DNA from: Variovorax sp. OK212
GTDB taxonomy: Bacteria; Pseudomonadota; Gammaproteobacteria; Burkholderiales; Burkholderiaceae_C
DNA: 64,000 nt
Assembly (NCBI RefSeq): GCF_900112425.1
Contig: NZ_FOLP01000001.1
Location: 782,082-846,081, forward strand
Reading direction: 5' to 3'
In this document: piece after piece, positions 27,628 through 38,129 of the stretch
How positions within the stretch are numbered: position 1 is the stretch's first letter
Layout: each line of letters begins with the position of its first letter
Notes under the pieces: generated by a model
The model's database searches: none
What the model was told of the DNA's origin: nothing
What the model saw: only the letters and a program-made list of their open reading frames with translations
Translations under genes and position numbers: made by a program

Positions 27628-30507
27628 TCAGCCGAGGCGCACAAGCTGGTCGCGCAGGCGTTCCAGCGTCGCGGTGAAGTCGGCCAGGCGCTTGCGCTCC
27701 TGGTCGATCACGGCTGGCGGGGCCTTGGCCACGAAGGCCTCGTTGCCCAGCTTGCCGTGCACCTTGGCGACTTCGCCCTCGATGCGTGCAATTTCCTTGC
27801 CGATACGCAGCTTTTCGGCCGCCTTGTCGATCTCCATGTGCAGGCAGAAGCGCGTCGCGCCCACCACCGCCACCGGGGCCGCTTCGGCCGCGGCCTGCCA
27901 GGAGGCCTCGTCGTCGAAGACCTTCACTTCCTTGAGCTTGGCCAGCGCCTGCAGCACCGGCGCCGCTTCGCGCAGGAAGGCCGCGCCCTCGGCGTCGTCG
28001 GCCACCGCATACAGCGGCAGGCGCATGGCGGGCGACACGTTCATCTCGCCGCGCAGCGTGCGGCAGGCGTCCACCAGGCTCTTGAGCCGCGCCACATGCG
28101 CTTCGGCCGCCTCGTCGATCTTCTCGGGCTGGCTCTGCGGATACGCCGCCACCATGATCGACTCGCCTTCACGGCCCGCAACCTTCGACACCTTCTGCCA
28201 CAGCTCTTCCGTGATGAACGGGATCACCGGGTGCGCCAGGCGCAGCAGCGTCTCGAGCACGCGAATGAGGGTGCGGCGCGTGGCGCGCTTCTGCGAGTCG
28301 TCGCCGGTCTGGATCTGCACCTTGGCAATTTCCAGGTACCAGTCGCAGAACTCGTCCCAGGCGAACTGGTAGATCGCGTTGGCCACGTTGTCCAGGCGGT
28401 ACTCCTCGAAGCCCTTGGCCACGTCGGCTTCCACGCGCTGCAGCTGCGACACGATCCAGTGGTCGGCGCGGCTGAACTTCAGATAGCCGTGGGCCGGGCC
28501 GCCGACCTTGCAGTCTTCCTTGGTGTGCTCCAGCAGGCCGCAGTCCTGGCCTTCGCAGTTCATCAGCACGAAACGCGTGGCGTTCCACAGCTTGTTGCAG
28601 AAGTTGCGATAACCCTCGCAGCGCTTCGAGTCGAAGTTGATGCTGCGGCCCAGCGAGGCCAGCGAGGCAAAAGTGAAGCGCAGCGCATCGGCGCCGAAGG
28701 CCGGAATGCCCTCCGGGAACTCCTTCTGCGTGTTCTTGCGAACCGCAGGGGCCGTCTCGGGCTTGCGCAGGCCCTGGCTGCGCTTGTCGAGCAGCTCAGG
28801 CAGCGCGATGCCGTCGATCAGGTCGACCGGGTCGAGCACGTTGCCCTCGGACTTGCTCATCTTCTTGCCCTGCGCGTCGCGCACCAGGCCGTGGATGTAG
28901 ACGTCCTTGAACGGCACCGTGCCGAGGAAGTGCTTGGTCATCATGATCATCCGGGCGACCCAGAAGAAGATGATGTCGTAGCCCGTCACCAGCACCGTCG
29001 AGGGCAGGTACAGCTCCAGGTCCTTGGTCTTCTCGGGCCAGCCCAGCGAAGAGAAGGGCACCAGCGCCGACGAGTACCAGGTGTCGAGCACGTCCTCGTC
29101 GCGCGTGAGCTTCTTGCCGGGTGCCTTGGCCTGTGCGTCGGCCTCGTTCTCGGCCACGTACACCTTGCCGTCCTCGTCGTACCAGGCCGGGATCTGGTGG
29201 CCCCACCACAGCTGGCGCGAGATGGTCCAGTCCTGGATGTTCTCCATCCAGTGGTTGTAGGTGTTGACCCAGTTCTCGGGCACGAAGCGCACCTCGCCCG
29301 ACTTCACCACGTCGATGGCCTTCTGCGCGATCGACTGGCCGTCGGCGCCGGGGCGCGTCATGGCCACGTACCACTGGTCGGTGAGCATCGGCTCCACGAT
29401 GGCGCCCGAGCGCGCGCAGCGCGGCACCATCAGCTTGTGCTTCTTCACCTCGACGAGCAGGCCCAGCGCTTCCAGGTCGGCCACGATGGCCTTGCGCGCC
29501 ACGAAGCGGTCCATGCCGCGGTACTTCTCGGGCGCGTTGTCGTTGATGGTGGCGTCCAGCGTGAGCACGCCGATCATCTCGAGCTTGTGGCGCTGGCCGA
29601 CGGCGTAGTCGTTGTAGTCATGCGCGGGCGTGACCTTCACCACGCCGGTGCCGAATTCCTTGTCGACGTAGTCGTCCGCAATGATCGGGATCAGCTTGTC
29701 GACCAGCGGCAGGCGCACGCGCTGGCCGATCAGGTGCTTGTAGCGCTCGTCTTCGGGGTGAACCATGACGGCCGTGTCGCCGAGCATGGTCTCGGGCCGG
29801 GTGGTGGCCACGGTCAGCGTGCCGCTGCCGTCTTCCAGCGGGTAGGCGATGTGCCAGAGCGAGCCGTCTTCCTCTTCGCTTTCCACCTCCAGGTCGCTCA
29901 CCGAGGTCTTGAGCACCGGGTCCCAGTTGCCCAGGCGCTTGCCGCGGTAGATCAGGCCTTCTTCGTAGAGCTTCACGAAGGTGTGCGTCACGACCTTGGA
30001 GAGGTCGTCGTCCATCGTGAAGTACTCGCGGCTCCAGTCCACCGTGTCGCCCATGCGGCGCATCTGCTCGGTGATGGTGTTGCCCGACTTTTCTTTCCAC
30101 TCCCACACGCGCGCCACGAAGTTCTTGCGGCCCAAGTCGTGGCGGCTGACCTTCTGTTCCTGCAGCTGGCGCTCCACCACGATTTGCGTCGCGATGCCCG
30201 CGTGGTCGGTGCCCGGCACCCACACGGTGTTGTCGCCCTTCATGCGGTGGTAGCGCGTGAGGCTGTCCATGATCGTCTGGTTGAACGCATGGCCCATGTG
30301 CAGCGTGCCCGTCACATTGGGGGGCGGCAGCTGGATGGCGAACGCGTCGGCGCCGTCCTTGGGTTGCTGCGTGCCGCGGTAGCCGGCCTTGGCATAGCCG
30401 CGCTTTTCCCATTCCGGGCCCCAGTGCGCCTCGATGGCGGCGGGTTCGAACGATTTCGACAGGCTGTCGAGGCCGGGTTGGGCAGGGGGGGTGATGGGTT
30501 CGCTCAT
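27628..30507 (-). CDS. valS: Valine-tRNA ligase
   Basis: A 959-aa class I aminoacyl-tRNA synthetase. The HIGH motif appears as [14 protein letters not shown] and the KMSKS motif as [14 protein letters not shown]. The editing domain is present between them, and the C-terminal coiled-coil arm ends the protein ([10 protein letters not shown]). The start is at [16 protein letters not shown] (30507), because the 31 codons before it read through a hairpin. A hairpin with a following T-run lies 12 bases before the start codon (30519-30540). valS is divergent from yaaA. Confidence 0.97.
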   Translation of the reverse strand: MSEPITPPAQPGLDSLSKSFEPAAIEAHWGPEWEKRGYAKAGYRGTQQPKDGADAFAIQLPPPNVTGTLHMGHAFNQTIMDSLTRYHRMKGDNTVWVPGTDHAGIATQIVVERQLQEQKVSRHDLGRKNFVARVWEWKEKSGNTITEQMRRMGDTVDWSREYFTMDDDLSKVVTHTFVKLYEEGLIYRGKRLGNWDPVLKTSVSDLEVESEEEDGSLWHIAYPLEDGSGTLTVATTRPETMLGDTAVMVHPEDERYKHLIGQRVRLPLVDKLIPIIADDYVDKEFGTGVVKVTPAHDYNDYAVGQRHKLEMIGVLTLDATINDNAPEKYRGMDRFVARKAIVADLEALGLLVEVKKHKLMVPRCARSGAIVEPMLTDQWYVAMTRPGADGQSIAQKAIDVVKSGEVRFVPENWVNTYNHWMENIQDWTISRQLWWGHQIPAWYDEDGKVYVAENEADAQAKAPGKKLTRDEDVLDTWYSSALVPFSSLGWPEKTKDLELYLPSTVLVTGYDIIFFWVARMIMMTKHFLGTVPFKDVYIHGLVRDAQGKKMSKSEGNVLDPVDLIDGIALPELLDKRSQGLRKPETAPAVRKNTQKEFPEGIPAFGADALRFTFASLASLGRSINFDSKRCEGYRNFCNKLWNATRFVLMNCEGQDCGLLEHTKEDCKVGGPAHGYLKFSRADHWIVSQLQRVEADVAKGFEEYRLDNVANAIYQFAWDEFCDWYLEIAKVQIQTGDDSQKRATRRTLIRVLETLLRLAHPVIPFITEELWQKVSKVAGREGESIMVAAYPQSQPEKIDEAAEAHVARLKSLVDACRTLRGEMNVSPAMRLPLYAVADDAEGAAFLREAAPVLQALAKLKEVKVFDDEASWQAAAEAAPVAVVGATRFCLHMEIDKAAEKLRIGKEIARIEGEVAKVHGKLGNEAFVAKAPPAVIDQERKRLADFTATLERLRDQLVRLG

Positions 30508-30518
30508 GGGGAATGCAA

Positions 30519-30540
30519 AACGGCACCCTCGGGTGCCGTT
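30519..30540 (-). promoter_or_regulatory. Terminator-like hairpin in the valS leader
   Basis: On the minus strand AACGGCACCC-GA-GGGTGCCGTT is followed by TTTGC and, 12 bases on, the valS ATG. A TAAAAT at 30566-30571 on the same strand could be the -10. The hairpin would sit in a leader of about 50 bases and could attenuate transcription or hide the ribosome binding site. Confidence 0.45.
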
Positions 30541-30613
30541 GGTGACAAAGGTGGGATTGCCGGGGATTTTACCGGGGCCGCTCCGCGTCACGGGCGCCAC
30601 TCATAATTCCGGG

Positions 30614-31396
30614 ATGCTGTTCCTGCTCTCCCCTGCAAAGTCGCTCGACTACGACACCCCGGTCCCCTCCGAAATCCCCGCCACCCAACCCCATTTCGAG
30701 TCCCCGCGCGGCCCCTCGGTCGAGCTCATCAAGCTGCTGCGCGAGAAGTCGCCCCAGCAGATCGCCGAGCTCATGCACCTGTCGGACAAGCTCTCCGCCC
30801 TGAACGTGGCCCGCTACGAGGCCTGGTCGAGCAAGAGCACCGAGAAGAACGCCCGCCAGGCCGCCTTCGCCTTCGACGGCGACGTGTACGGCGGCCTCGA
30901 CGCCCGCACGCTCACCCAGGCGCAGCTGGGCTGGGCCCAGGAGCACGTGTGCATCCTCAGCGGGCTGTACGGCCTGCTGCGCCCGCTCGACCTGCTGCAG
31001 CCCTACCGCCTCGAAATGGGCACGCCACTGGCCAACCGCCATGGCAAGGACCTGTACGCCTTCTGGGGCTCGCGCATTGCCGAGCACCTGAACGAGCGCC
31101 TGGCGGCCGACCGCACGCCGGTGGTCGTCAACGTGGCCTCGCAGGAGTACTTCAAGTCGGTCGACAAGAAGGTGCTCAAGGCCCGTGTGGTCGAATGCGT
31201 GTTCGAGGAGTGGAAGGGCGACAAGTACAAGATCGTCAGCTTCTTCGCCAAGCGCGCCCGCGGCCTGCTGGCCCGCTGGGCCGTGCTGCACAAGGCGGCC
31301 ACCCCCAAGGCACTGGAAAAGTTCGACCTCGAGGGTTATGGTTTCGTTGCAGAGGTGTCAACGGCCGAAAGGCTGGTGTTCAGGAGGAAAGTCTGA
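30614..31396 (+). CDS. yaaA: Peroxide-stress protein YaaA (UPF0246)
   Basis: A 260-aa protein starting MLFLLSPAKSLDYDTPVPSE, the hallmark opening of YaaA, with FDGDVYGGLDARTL and GLYGLLRPLDLLQPYRLEMG further on. In E. coli YaaA lowers free iron and limits oxidative DNA damage under peroxide. The ATG at 30614 gives the family length. Its stop overlaps the start of the oxygenase gene (TGATG), so the two are translationally coupled. Confidence 0.95.
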   Translation: MLFLLSPAKSLDYDTPVPSEIPATQPHFESPRGPSVELIKLLREKSPQQIAELMHLSDKLSALNVARYEAWSSKSTEKNARQAAFAFDGDVYGGLDARTLTQAQLGWAQEHVCILSGLYGLLRPLDLLQPYRLEMGTPLANRHGKDLYAFWGSRIAEHLNERLAADRTPVVVNVASQEYFKSVDKKVLKARVVECVFEEWKGDKYKIVSFFAKRARGLLARWAVLHKAATPKALEKFDLEGYGFVAEVSTAERLVFRRKV

Positions 31397-32238
31397 TGTC
31401 CCAACCGATCAGTCCGGAACTGCGCGAGTGGCTGGTAGCCCAGCTCGCGGCCGGGCACTCGGTGCCAGCGTTGCGCGCGTCCATGCGCGCGGCCGGCTGG
31501 CACGATGCCGCCGCCGACACGGCGCTGGCCCAGCTCGAAGCCGGCTTCCCGAATGTGGAAGCGGCGCTGCCGTCCGTGCGCACCGAAATGCCGGGCCCCG
31601 ACCTCGACGGTGCGCCGCTGTACCTCGACGCCGGCGACCGCCGCGTGCAGGTGCTGCAGACCATGCGCCATCCGCGCGTGGTGGTGTTCGGCAACCTGCT
31701 GTCGGGCGAGGAGTGCGAAGGCCTGATCGCCGCCGCGCGCGTGCGCCTGGCGCGCTCGCTCACCGTCGAGACCCGCACCGGCGGCGAGGTGTTGAACGTC
31801 GACCGTACCAGCGACGGCATGTTCTTCGAGCGCGGTGAGAACGAGATCGTCGCGCGCCTCGAGCAGCGCATCGCCATGTTGCTGCGCTGGCCGCTCGAAT
31901 TCGGCGAAGGCCTGCAGATCCTGCGCTACGCCCCCGGCGCGCAGTACCGCCCGCACTACGACTACTTCGACCCCGGCGAGCCCGGCACGCCCACCATCCT
32001 GAAGCGCGGCGGCCAGCGCGTCGCCACGCTCGTGATGTACCTGCAGGAGCCCGAAGGCGGCGGCGCCACCACCTTCCCCGACGTGGGCCTGGAGGTGGCA
32101 CCGGTGCGCGGCACCGGCGTGTTCTTCAGCTACGACCGGCCCGACCCCGTCACCCGCACGCTGCACGGCGGCGCGCCGGTGCTGGCGGGCGAGAAGTGGG
32201 TCGCCACCAAGTGGCTGCGCGAGCGCGAGTTCAAGTAG
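31396..32238 (+). CDS. 2-oxoglutarate/Fe(II) dioxygenase, prolyl-4-hydroxylase type
   Basis: This 280-aa protein has the iron-binding triad: His187 and Asp189 in YRPHYDYF, and His257 in TRTLHGG, with Lys in [10 protein letters not shown] to bind 2-oxoglutarate. About 70 residues at the N-terminus form a separate small helical part ([22 protein letters not shown]). A strong Shine-Dalgarno AGGAGG (31382-31387) precedes the ATG. In bacteria such enzymes hydroxylate proline in EF-Tu or other proteins; the target here is unknown. Confidence 0.9.
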   Translation: MSQPISPELREWLVAQLAAGHSVPALRASMRAAGWHDAAADTALAQLEAGFPNVEAALPSVRTEMPGPDLDGAPLYLDAGDRRVQVLQTMRHPRVVVFGNLLSGEECEGLIAAARVRLARSLTVETRTGGEVLNVDRTSDGMFFERGENEIVARLEQRIAMLLRWPLEFGEGLQILRYAPGAQYRPHYDYFDPGEPGTPTILKRGGQRVATLVMYLQEPEGGGATTFPDVGLEVAPVRGTGVFFSYDRPDPVTRTLHGGAPVLAGEKWVATKWLREREFK

Positions 32239-32273
32239 ATCCCGACGAACAAATCCCGCCGAACAAGGAAGCG

Positions 32274-33176
32274 ATGAAAGTCACCGCCAACGGGCTGCAG
32301 ATCGAGGTCGACGACACCGGTGGCGAGGGGCGTCCCGTCATCCTGCTCATCATGGGCCTGGGCATGCAGCTCGTGGCATGGCCCACCGGCTTCGTGCAGC
32401 AGCTGGTCGATGCGGGCTTTCGCGTGGTGCGCCACGACAACCGCGACATCGGCCTGAGCCAGGGCTTCGACCACGTGGGCACTGGCAACGTCGTGTGGGA
32501 AACCATCCGCCACCGCCTCGGCCTGAAAGTGCGCTCGGCCTACACGCTGCAGGACATGACGCTCGATTCGCTCGGCGTGCTCGACGCGCTGGGCATGGAG
32601 AAGGCCCACATCGTCGGCGCCTCCATGGGCGGCATGATCGCCCAGCGCCTGGCCGCCCACGCGCCCCGGCGCGCCACCAGCCTCGTGAGCGTCATGAGCT
32701 CCAGCGGCGCGCGCGGCCTGCCCGGTCCGCGCCGCGAAGTCACGCGCATGCTCATGCGCCGCCCGCTGGGCCGCGGGGAGGCCGAGCTGGTCGCGCACAG
32801 CATCCGGCTGCTGCGGCTCATCCAGAGCCCGGCCTACCCGCAGACCGACGAAGAGCTGGCCGAACGGCTCACCTTCAGCATGCGGCGCTCCTACCATCCG
32901 GCCGGCCTGATGCGGCAGATGCTCGCCATCGGCGCCGACGCCGAGCGGCCCCAGGTGCTGCCGCGCATCCAGTCGCCCACCCTGGTGCTGCACGGCGATG
33001 CCGACGCGCTCGTGCCCATCGCCTGCGGCGAAGACACGGCCAAGCGCATTCCGGGCTCGCAATTCATTGCCGTGCCCGGCATGGGCCACGACCTGCCGCC
33101 CGAGGTGTGCACCATCCTCGCCCAACACATCGCTCCATTCGCGCAAGCGGCGGATGCCAGACAAGCCAAGCCATGA
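32274..33176 (+). CDS. Alpha/beta hydrolase
   Basis: A 300-aa cytosolic hydrolase. [20 protein letters not shown] is the oxyanion strand, [13 protein letters not shown] follows, the nucleophile Ser117 is in VGASMGGM, Asp in [10 protein letters not shown], and the His in GMGHDLPPE. It has no signal peptide. AAGGAA sits before ATG 32274. Its stop overlaps the start of queF (ATGA). The substrate is unknown. Confidence 0.9.
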   Translation: MKVTANGLQIEVDDTGGEGRPVILLIMGLGMQLVAWPTGFVQQLVDAGFRVVRHDNRDIGLSQGFDHVGTGNVVWETIRHRLGLKVRSAYTLQDMTLDSLGVLDALGMEKAHIVGASMGGMIAQRLAAHAPRRATSLVSVMSSSGARGLPGPRREVTRMLMRRPLGRGEAELVAHSIRLLRLIQSPAYPQTDEELAERLTFSMRRSYHPAGLMRQMLAIGADAERPQVLPRIQSPTLVLHGDADALVPIACGEDTAKRIPGSQFIAVPGMGHDLPPEVCTILAQHIAPFAQAADARQAKP

Positions 33177-34045
33177 GCACAGACCCCAACTCCAACCCCA
33201 ACACGCCTGAACAGTCGCAACTCGGCCGCGCCTCGGCCTACGCCGACCGCTACGACCCCACGCTGCTGTTCCCCATCGCGCGCGCCACGCAGCGCGAGAC
33301 CATGGGCATCAAGCCCGATGCCTTGCCCTTCTTCGGCGCCGACCTCTGGACCGCCTTCGAGGTGAGCTGGCTCAACCTGCGCGGCAAGCCGCAGCTGGCC
33401 ATCGCGCACTTCACCATTCCGTGCGAGACGCCCAACATCATCGAGAGCAAGAGCTTCAAGCTCTACCTCAACAGCTTCAACAACAGCGCCTTCGCGACCG
33501 GGGACGAGGTGCGCGAGCGCCTGCGCACCGACCTGGCCGAAGCCGCATGGCGCGGCAGCGACCGTTCGGGCGGCATCGGCGTGACGCTGCTGGCACCCGA
33601 CATGTTCGATCGCGAACCGGTGCACGAACTCGACGGCCTCGACCTCGACCGCCTCGACATCGAGTGCACCCACTACCAGCCCGCGCCGGAGCTGCTGAGC
33701 AGCGACACCGCGCAGGTGCACGTCAACGAAACCCTCACCAGCCGCCTGTTGAAGAGCAACTGCCTCGTCACCGGCCAGCCCGACTGGGGCAGCGTGCAGA
33801 TCCGCTACAGCGGCCCGCCCATCGACCAGGCCGGACTGCTCGCGTACATCGTGAGCTTTCGCAACCACAACGAGTTCCACGAGCCGTGTGCCGAGCGCAT
33901 GTTCACGGACATCTGGAACCGCTGCAAGCCGACCAAGCTCGCGGTGTATGCGCGCTACACGCGCCGCGGCGGACTGGACATCAACCCGTTCCGCACGAGC
34001 TGGCCGCAGGCGCTGCCGGGGAACATCCGGACGGCGCGGCAGTAG
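33173..34045 (+). CDS. queF: NADPH-dependent 7-cyano-7-deazaguanine reductase, two-domain QueF
   Basis: A 290-aa enzyme of queuosine synthesis reducing preQ0 to preQ1. The catalytic Cys197 is in [14 protein letters not shown], the substrate-binding Glu is in [10 protein letters not shown], and the N-terminal half has the [17 protein letters not shown] motif. The length fits the bimodular YqcD type of gammaproteobacteria and betaproteobacteria. The ATG at 33173 overlaps the stop of the hydrolase gene and puts the typical [19 protein letters not shown] at about residue 16. Confidence 0.96.
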   Translation: MSTDPNSNPNTPEQSQLGRASAYADRYDPTLLFPIARATQRETMGIKPDALPFFGADLWTAFEVSWLNLRGKPQLAIAHFTIPCETPNIIESKSFKLYLNSFNNSAFATGDEVRERLRTDLAEAAWRGSDRSGGIGVTLLAPDMFDREPVHELDGLDLDRLDIECTHYQPAPELLSSDTAQVHVNETLTSRLLKSNCLVTGQPDWGSVQIRYSGPPIDQAGLLAYIVSFRNHNEFHEPCAERMFTDIWNRCKPTKLAVYARYTRRGGLDINPFRTSWPQALPGNIRTARQ

Positions 34046-34095
34046 GTCCGGTCGATGCGGCGGGCGTTGGCCGCACGGCATGCCACCGTTCGCGT

Positions 34096-35073
34096 CTAGC
34101 TCTCGGAGCTCTTGGGTCGGGCGCGCAGTTCGTTGGTCGTGTCTGCTTCGACATCGGCGGGGGTCATCGGCGCGCCGAGCGCTTCCGTGATCTCTCTTGG
34201 CCATGAGACGGTTTGCGCCGTCCAGACCACGAAGCGATTGACGATGAGGAACACCGCGAAAAGCGGCAAGACAAGGTGCTGCCACAGCTGTGTCCAGGGA
34301 AACTCCTTCCAGTCGCGCCAGTAGTCCTTGTAGCGCTGCCTGAGTGCTTCGATCATGTCGAAGCCTTTGCCCTTGATGGGAGGCGCCTCATTGGCAATCA
34401 GCGGAGGCATGTCCGCTTCCATGTACCCGCGGATGTATTCCCACATGGCCCCGGGGAACTCAACCTGTGGGAGGACGAACCAGTCCACGATGGTGGGGTC
34501 CGTCTCGCTTGCCCGAACCAGAAAAAGCAGGTGGCAGGTTCGTCGCACGCTGGTGGTGCTGCCACCCAGTTTGGCGTGCAGCTCGCAGTCCACCAAAGAC
34601 CAATCGGCCATGCGTGCTTCAACGGTGGAAGGGCCGAAAAGGATGAAGCGCTTTCGTCGGCCTTGATGCACGTAGCAAACCTTGCGGCGGGCGCGGTCGA
34701 AATAGATCGGTTGTTCGCTGGGACTGAACATCTCGAAGTAGATGCCAACAAAAAAGACCGGGGTTGCGGTAACGAAGAAAACGAACAGTAAAAAATAGTC
34801 GCCGTTATGGATGATGGTGCTCAAAGTACTTTGAAAAAAATAGCTCAGGGCTAGGAAGCCGACCAGGCCAAACGTGGTTGTAAATCCCCCGGCGCTTGCC
34901 AGCGACCCCCCATTAAGTTCGATTGCGTCGCGATAAACCTCACTGAGTCGTCCTTGATGGCCCGCTTGCGCACTGCCTGGCAAGTGTTTGTCGAAACGTT
35001 GCAGAAGGCCTGAAATCAGGCCTTCCTGTCGGACATCGTCGGTGCTGACGCCATTGATGTTGAACCCGATCAC
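34096..35073 (-). CDS. Membrane protein, DUF6708-like; candidate immunity protein of the T6SS effector
   Basis: A 325-aa protein with hydrophobic segments at about residues 62-90 and 94-117 and near 265-290. Between them lies a soluble part with SPSEQPIYFDRARRKVCYVH and VEFPGAMWEYIRGYME. This layout fits the DUF6708 group found next to type VI effectors; that match is from memory. Its ATG overlaps the effector stop (ATGA), so it is made in step with the effector. For VasX-like pore-forming toxins the known immunity proteins are membrane proteins, so this is the best candidate here. Base composition in 34680-34930 is less GC-rich than the flanks. Confidence 0.65.
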   Translation of the reverse strand: MIGFNINGVSTDDVRQEGLISGLLQRFDKHLPGSAQAGHQGRLSEVYRDAIELNGGSLASAGGFTTTFGLVGFLALSYFFQSTLSTIIHNGDYFLLFVFFVTATPVFFVGIYFEMFSPSEQPIYFDRARRKVCYVHQGRRKRFILFGPSTVEARMADWSLVDCELHAKLGGSTTSVRRTCHLLFLVRASETDPTIVDWFVLPQVEFPGAMWEYIRGYMEADMPPLIANEAPPIKGKGFDMIEALRQRYKDYWRDWKEFPWTQLWQHLVLPLFAVFLIVNRFVVWTAQTVSWPREITEALGAPMTPADVEADTTNELRARPKSSES

Positions 35074-38000
35074 TGCATGCCTCCACCCCAGCTGTCGCCC
35101 ATCGGATTGCTTGGGGCTGGATCGCTGCGTCCAACGTCAGGGTATTGCTTCGTCTTGCGCTGCAAGTCCTCCTGCGTTTCGACCTCGTATTCAATGGCCA
35201 TGAGCCAGGCCTCTTCCACTGTTGCTTTCTCAAAACGTTTCACTGTGTCTTTCCCGAAATAGCAGCGGCCGGCCCATCGCTGATATGAATCGCGCTCACT
35301 GATGACCGCATACACATACGCGCCCAGGCCGATCAACAGCAGCGCTATGCCAACGCCCGACACGACGCTTGCTACCGTAGCGGCCATTCCAGCGACAGCC
35401 GCTTCGGTTGCCACGGCGCCAGCAATGCGCAAGACAACGTGCTTGGCGATCGTGCGCGAGACATGGCCCTTGGTCGCGGCATCAGCAACTGCAATTCCGC
35501 TCGTCACGACCATCCCCTTGAACGCAAACGAGCTGCTGATATAGCTGCTATGCGCTGCCGCATCCCCCTCCTTCTCCGCCCCATCCGCCTTCTTGAGCAT
35601 CAAGCACGCGTTGACAGCCCCGCCAAACACCCCAGTCAGCGCAGCCGCGGTCCGCAACACCGCCAACCGCGTACTCACCTCCACCAGGTGTTCGCCTCCC
35701 TTCCTCACGATCAACGCCGCCTTGTGCGCAGCGGCCAGGCGCTCCGCGCTCGCACCCAGAAAGCCACCCAGGCTGTCGGCCGCGCCGAGCGCGGCCTCGT
35801 TGATCTTGTCCTGATCGCGCTGGCTCTTGTTGAGTTCAGCCAGCAGTTGCGGCAAGCCCTGGTACAGACCCAGGAACTGCACCAGCATCGCACCCATGGC
35901 CAGGCGTCCGTCGACGCTGTTGAGACCCAGCTCCTTCTTGACGGCCTGCCGCCGCATGACCTCGGCCACTTCTTCTGGCGTGAGGGGCTGGTCGACCCGC
36001 AACCGGCTCATGCGGAGCTGGAGATCTTCGAGGCTGCGCGCCGCTGTGCCGCCCGTGGGCGCGACGTTCACGCGTTGGCCCGCCAACTGCTCGGGCCTGG
36101 TCCGACCTTCCTGTACCGAGAGCGCGGTTTCCACGTCGGTGATCACCTGCAGTTCGACGGTGTTGCCGTGCGCCACGACGATGGTGGGTTGTCCCTTGGG
36201 CACATAGCCGTTGAGCATGTGCAAGGCCGTCTTCGCGTCCACCCGGGTCTTGATCAGCAGCGCGACCGAAAGCGCGGCCTTGTTGCCGCCGCCGGGCCGG
36301 GTCGCCTCGACCACCAGTTCCAGCTGTTGTTGGGCCGCAGTGAGCCTGGACAGCAGTGCAAGGTATTTCTTGAGCTTGCCGGATGACGGTGCCGGCGATT
36401 TGCCCGAGGCCAGCGCCAGGAGCTGCAGCACACCCGCTGCGCTCGCTGCCAGTCCGCCCGCCGAGAGCGCCATGAGGTGCGGGTGCAGCCAGTTCAGGCG
36501 CTGCCCGAGTTCATGGGTCACCACGCCCTTGAGCAGGTCGTATGTCTTGTCACGGCTGTCACCTTCGGAGCGGTCCGCCGTGCCGACGAGGATGGCTTGC
36601 ACCTTGTCGATCGCCGACTTCTGGTTGCCGAACATCGCACGAAGCGCAATGGCACGCGGCTCGGTGATGTCGGCGTCCAGGATCAAGCCCGTCCAACGCT
36701 CGGCGTGCCGATGGACGAGCGGCTGCGGAAAGTGGACCAGATCGCTCTCCGATGCGTAGATCAGGCCGGAAGATGCGCGGGCCGTGAGTTTGCCGGCATC
36801 GTTTTCGTCGAAGTGGTGCCTGAAGCATCCCCGCAGCGGTTCCCCGTCGATCGCGCAGATCCAGTCGGCCTCGTAGGGCGCCAGCGCATCGGCAAGCCGC
36901 TTTTCGACGTCGGCGCGCTGGGCAGGCCAGGCCGTGTAGCGCGCCATGTCGAGCTGGTCGGTGATCTTGCGCCAGTTGCGCTCGCCCAGCATCCGGCCCC
37001 GGTTCTCCAGGCGGCTGCCGATCGCTCCAGCCTCGGGACCGACAGGTGTCATGTGCCCGGCCCGGCTGCCGTCAGCGGCGTAGGCGCCGTCGGCGTCGGG
37101 CTTCCATTCGTAGGGCACGCCCCGGCCTTCGACGCTGTTCCACTGCTTCTGCGAGGCGCGGCTGCCCCACTCGCGCGACTGGTGCATGCCCGCGACGACG
37201 ATCGATTTGCGCAAGCCTTCCAGGGTGGTGTGGCAGGCTTCGGATCGCACCCATTCGTCGTTTCCATTCCACTCCTGCTGGTTGGCCCGGTTCTTCGCCA
37301 CGCGAATGCCGTTGAGGTCCGCCGCCAGGCCCACGGGGTCGGGAATGGCGAGCACGAACTCCCTGCCCGCGGTCAGGGGGTGTCCCGCGGCCTGCCTTCG
37401 CATGACGCCCGCCAGGCTGCCAGCCTGTCCATAGGTCTTGTCGTGGTCGCCGTTGTAGAAGGGCGTGGCAGGCTCGGTACCACCCGAGGTGACGTTGATG
37501 CCGGTCTTGGTGCCGCCGTGGTCGAACGAGCGCAACGCGAAATCGGCGACGTGCTGCCGGATGGACATGGCATCGGCCTTGAAGGCGTTGGGAACACCTC
37601 CCAAGAGCGCCAACGGATCGATCTTCACCATGCCGGCCGCCGCCGCATTCGCTTGCACACGCCGGCGCATCGCATCGTTCCACCAGTTCATGCTGAAGCC
37701 GATCCATACGGGGCCGGCACTCTCCGGGTTGTCCTCCGGCAACTGGATGCACAAGGTGCGCAGGTCGTCCGGGTGCGAGTCATTCTTGCCGCAGGCGAAG
37801 CTGGATGCCTTGTCGGCCCAACTGATTTCCGATTCGGGGATCAGCGCGCCGCTCTCATGCACGCGGAAGGCCTGCCACGCCTTGGCCAGTTGCCGCGGTT
37901 TTCGGGTGTACCAGGCGTAGACGAAGCCTCCACGGCGCAGCATGCGCAGGGCGTGGCGGCTCGCTTGCAGCGGGGGCAGCTTCAACGCCTTGACGCTCGC

Positions 38001-38129
38001 CTCGTGAGTCAGCAGCCCGGCCGCCTCGGCGGGAGCGAACGCTGCGTCGCTGGCGATGGCGGTAGCGCGCACCAACAGGATCGAGAGGCCGATCTTGTGG
38101 TCGCAAATGTTGCAGGGCAGGTCGCTCAT
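35070..38129 (-). CDS. VasX/BTH_I2691-like type VI secretion effector
   Basis: A 1019-aa protein starting MSDLPCNICDHKIGLSILLV, with the paired-Cys and LSILLVRATAIA opening seen in the N-terminal region of VasX-type toxins. The middle part is soluble. Hydrophobic stretches lie at about 550-573, 823-843 and 905-944, the last a long Ala/Gly/Val-rich segment as in colicin-like pore formers. It has no Sec signal, as expected for T6SS cargo. The upstream neighbour is a DUF4123 adaptor gene, overlapping by ATGA, which is the classic genetic sign of a VgrG-loaded effector. The longer open frame to 38936 is not used, as it runs antisense-like through the adaptor gene. Confidence 0.8.
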   Translation of the reverse strand: MSDLPCNICDHKIGLSILLVRATAIASDAAFAPAEAAGLLTHEASVKALKLPPLQASRHALRMLRRGGFVYAWYTRKPRQLAKAWQAFRVHESGALIPESEISWADKASSFACGKNDSHPDDLRTLCIQLPEDNPESAGPVWIGFSMNWWNDAMRRRVQANAAAAGMVKIDPLALLGGVPNAFKADAMSIRQHVADFALRSFDHGGTKTGINVTSGGTEPATPFYNGDHDKTYGQAGSLAGVMRRQAAGHPLTAGREFVLAIPDPVGLAADLNGIRVAKNRANQQEWNGNDEWVRSEACHTTLEGLRKSIVVAGMHQSREWGSRASQKQWNSVEGRGVPYEWKPDADGAYAADGSRAGHMTPVGPEAGAIGSRLENRGRMLGERNWRKITDQLDMARYTAWPAQRADVEKRLADALAPYEADWICAIDGEPLRGCFRHHFDENDAGKLTARASSGLIYASESDLVHFPQPLVHRHAERWTGLILDADITEPRAIALRAMFGNQKSAIDKVQAILVGTADRSEGDSRDKTYDLLKGVVTHELGQRLNWLHPHLMALSAGGLAASAAGVLQLLALASGKSPAPSSGKLKKYLALLSRLTAAQQQLELVVEATRPGGGNKAALSVALLIKTRVDAKTALHMLNGYVPKGQPTIVVAHGNTVELQVITDVETALSVQEGRTRPEQLAGQRVNVAPTGGTAARSLEDLQLRMSRLRVDQPLTPEEVAEVMRRQAVKKELGLNSVDGRLAMGAMLVQFLGLYQGLPQLLAELNKSQRDQDKINEAALGAADSLGGFLGASAERLAAAHKAALIVRKGGEHLVEVSTRLAVLRTAAALTGVFGGAVNACLMLKKADGAEKEGDAAAHSSYISSSFAFKGMVVTSGIAVADAATKGHVSRTIAKHVVLRIAGAVATEAAVAGMAATVASVVSGVGIALLLIGLGAYVYAVISERDSYQRWAGRCYFGKDTVKRFEKATVEEAWLMAIEYEVETQEDLQRKTKQYPDVGRSDPAPSNPMGDSWGGGMQ

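Noticed and set aside
26665..30606. Plus-strand open frame of 1313 codons opposite galU and valS
   Set aside because: Shadow of galU and valS, with low-complexity composition and no recognisable domain.
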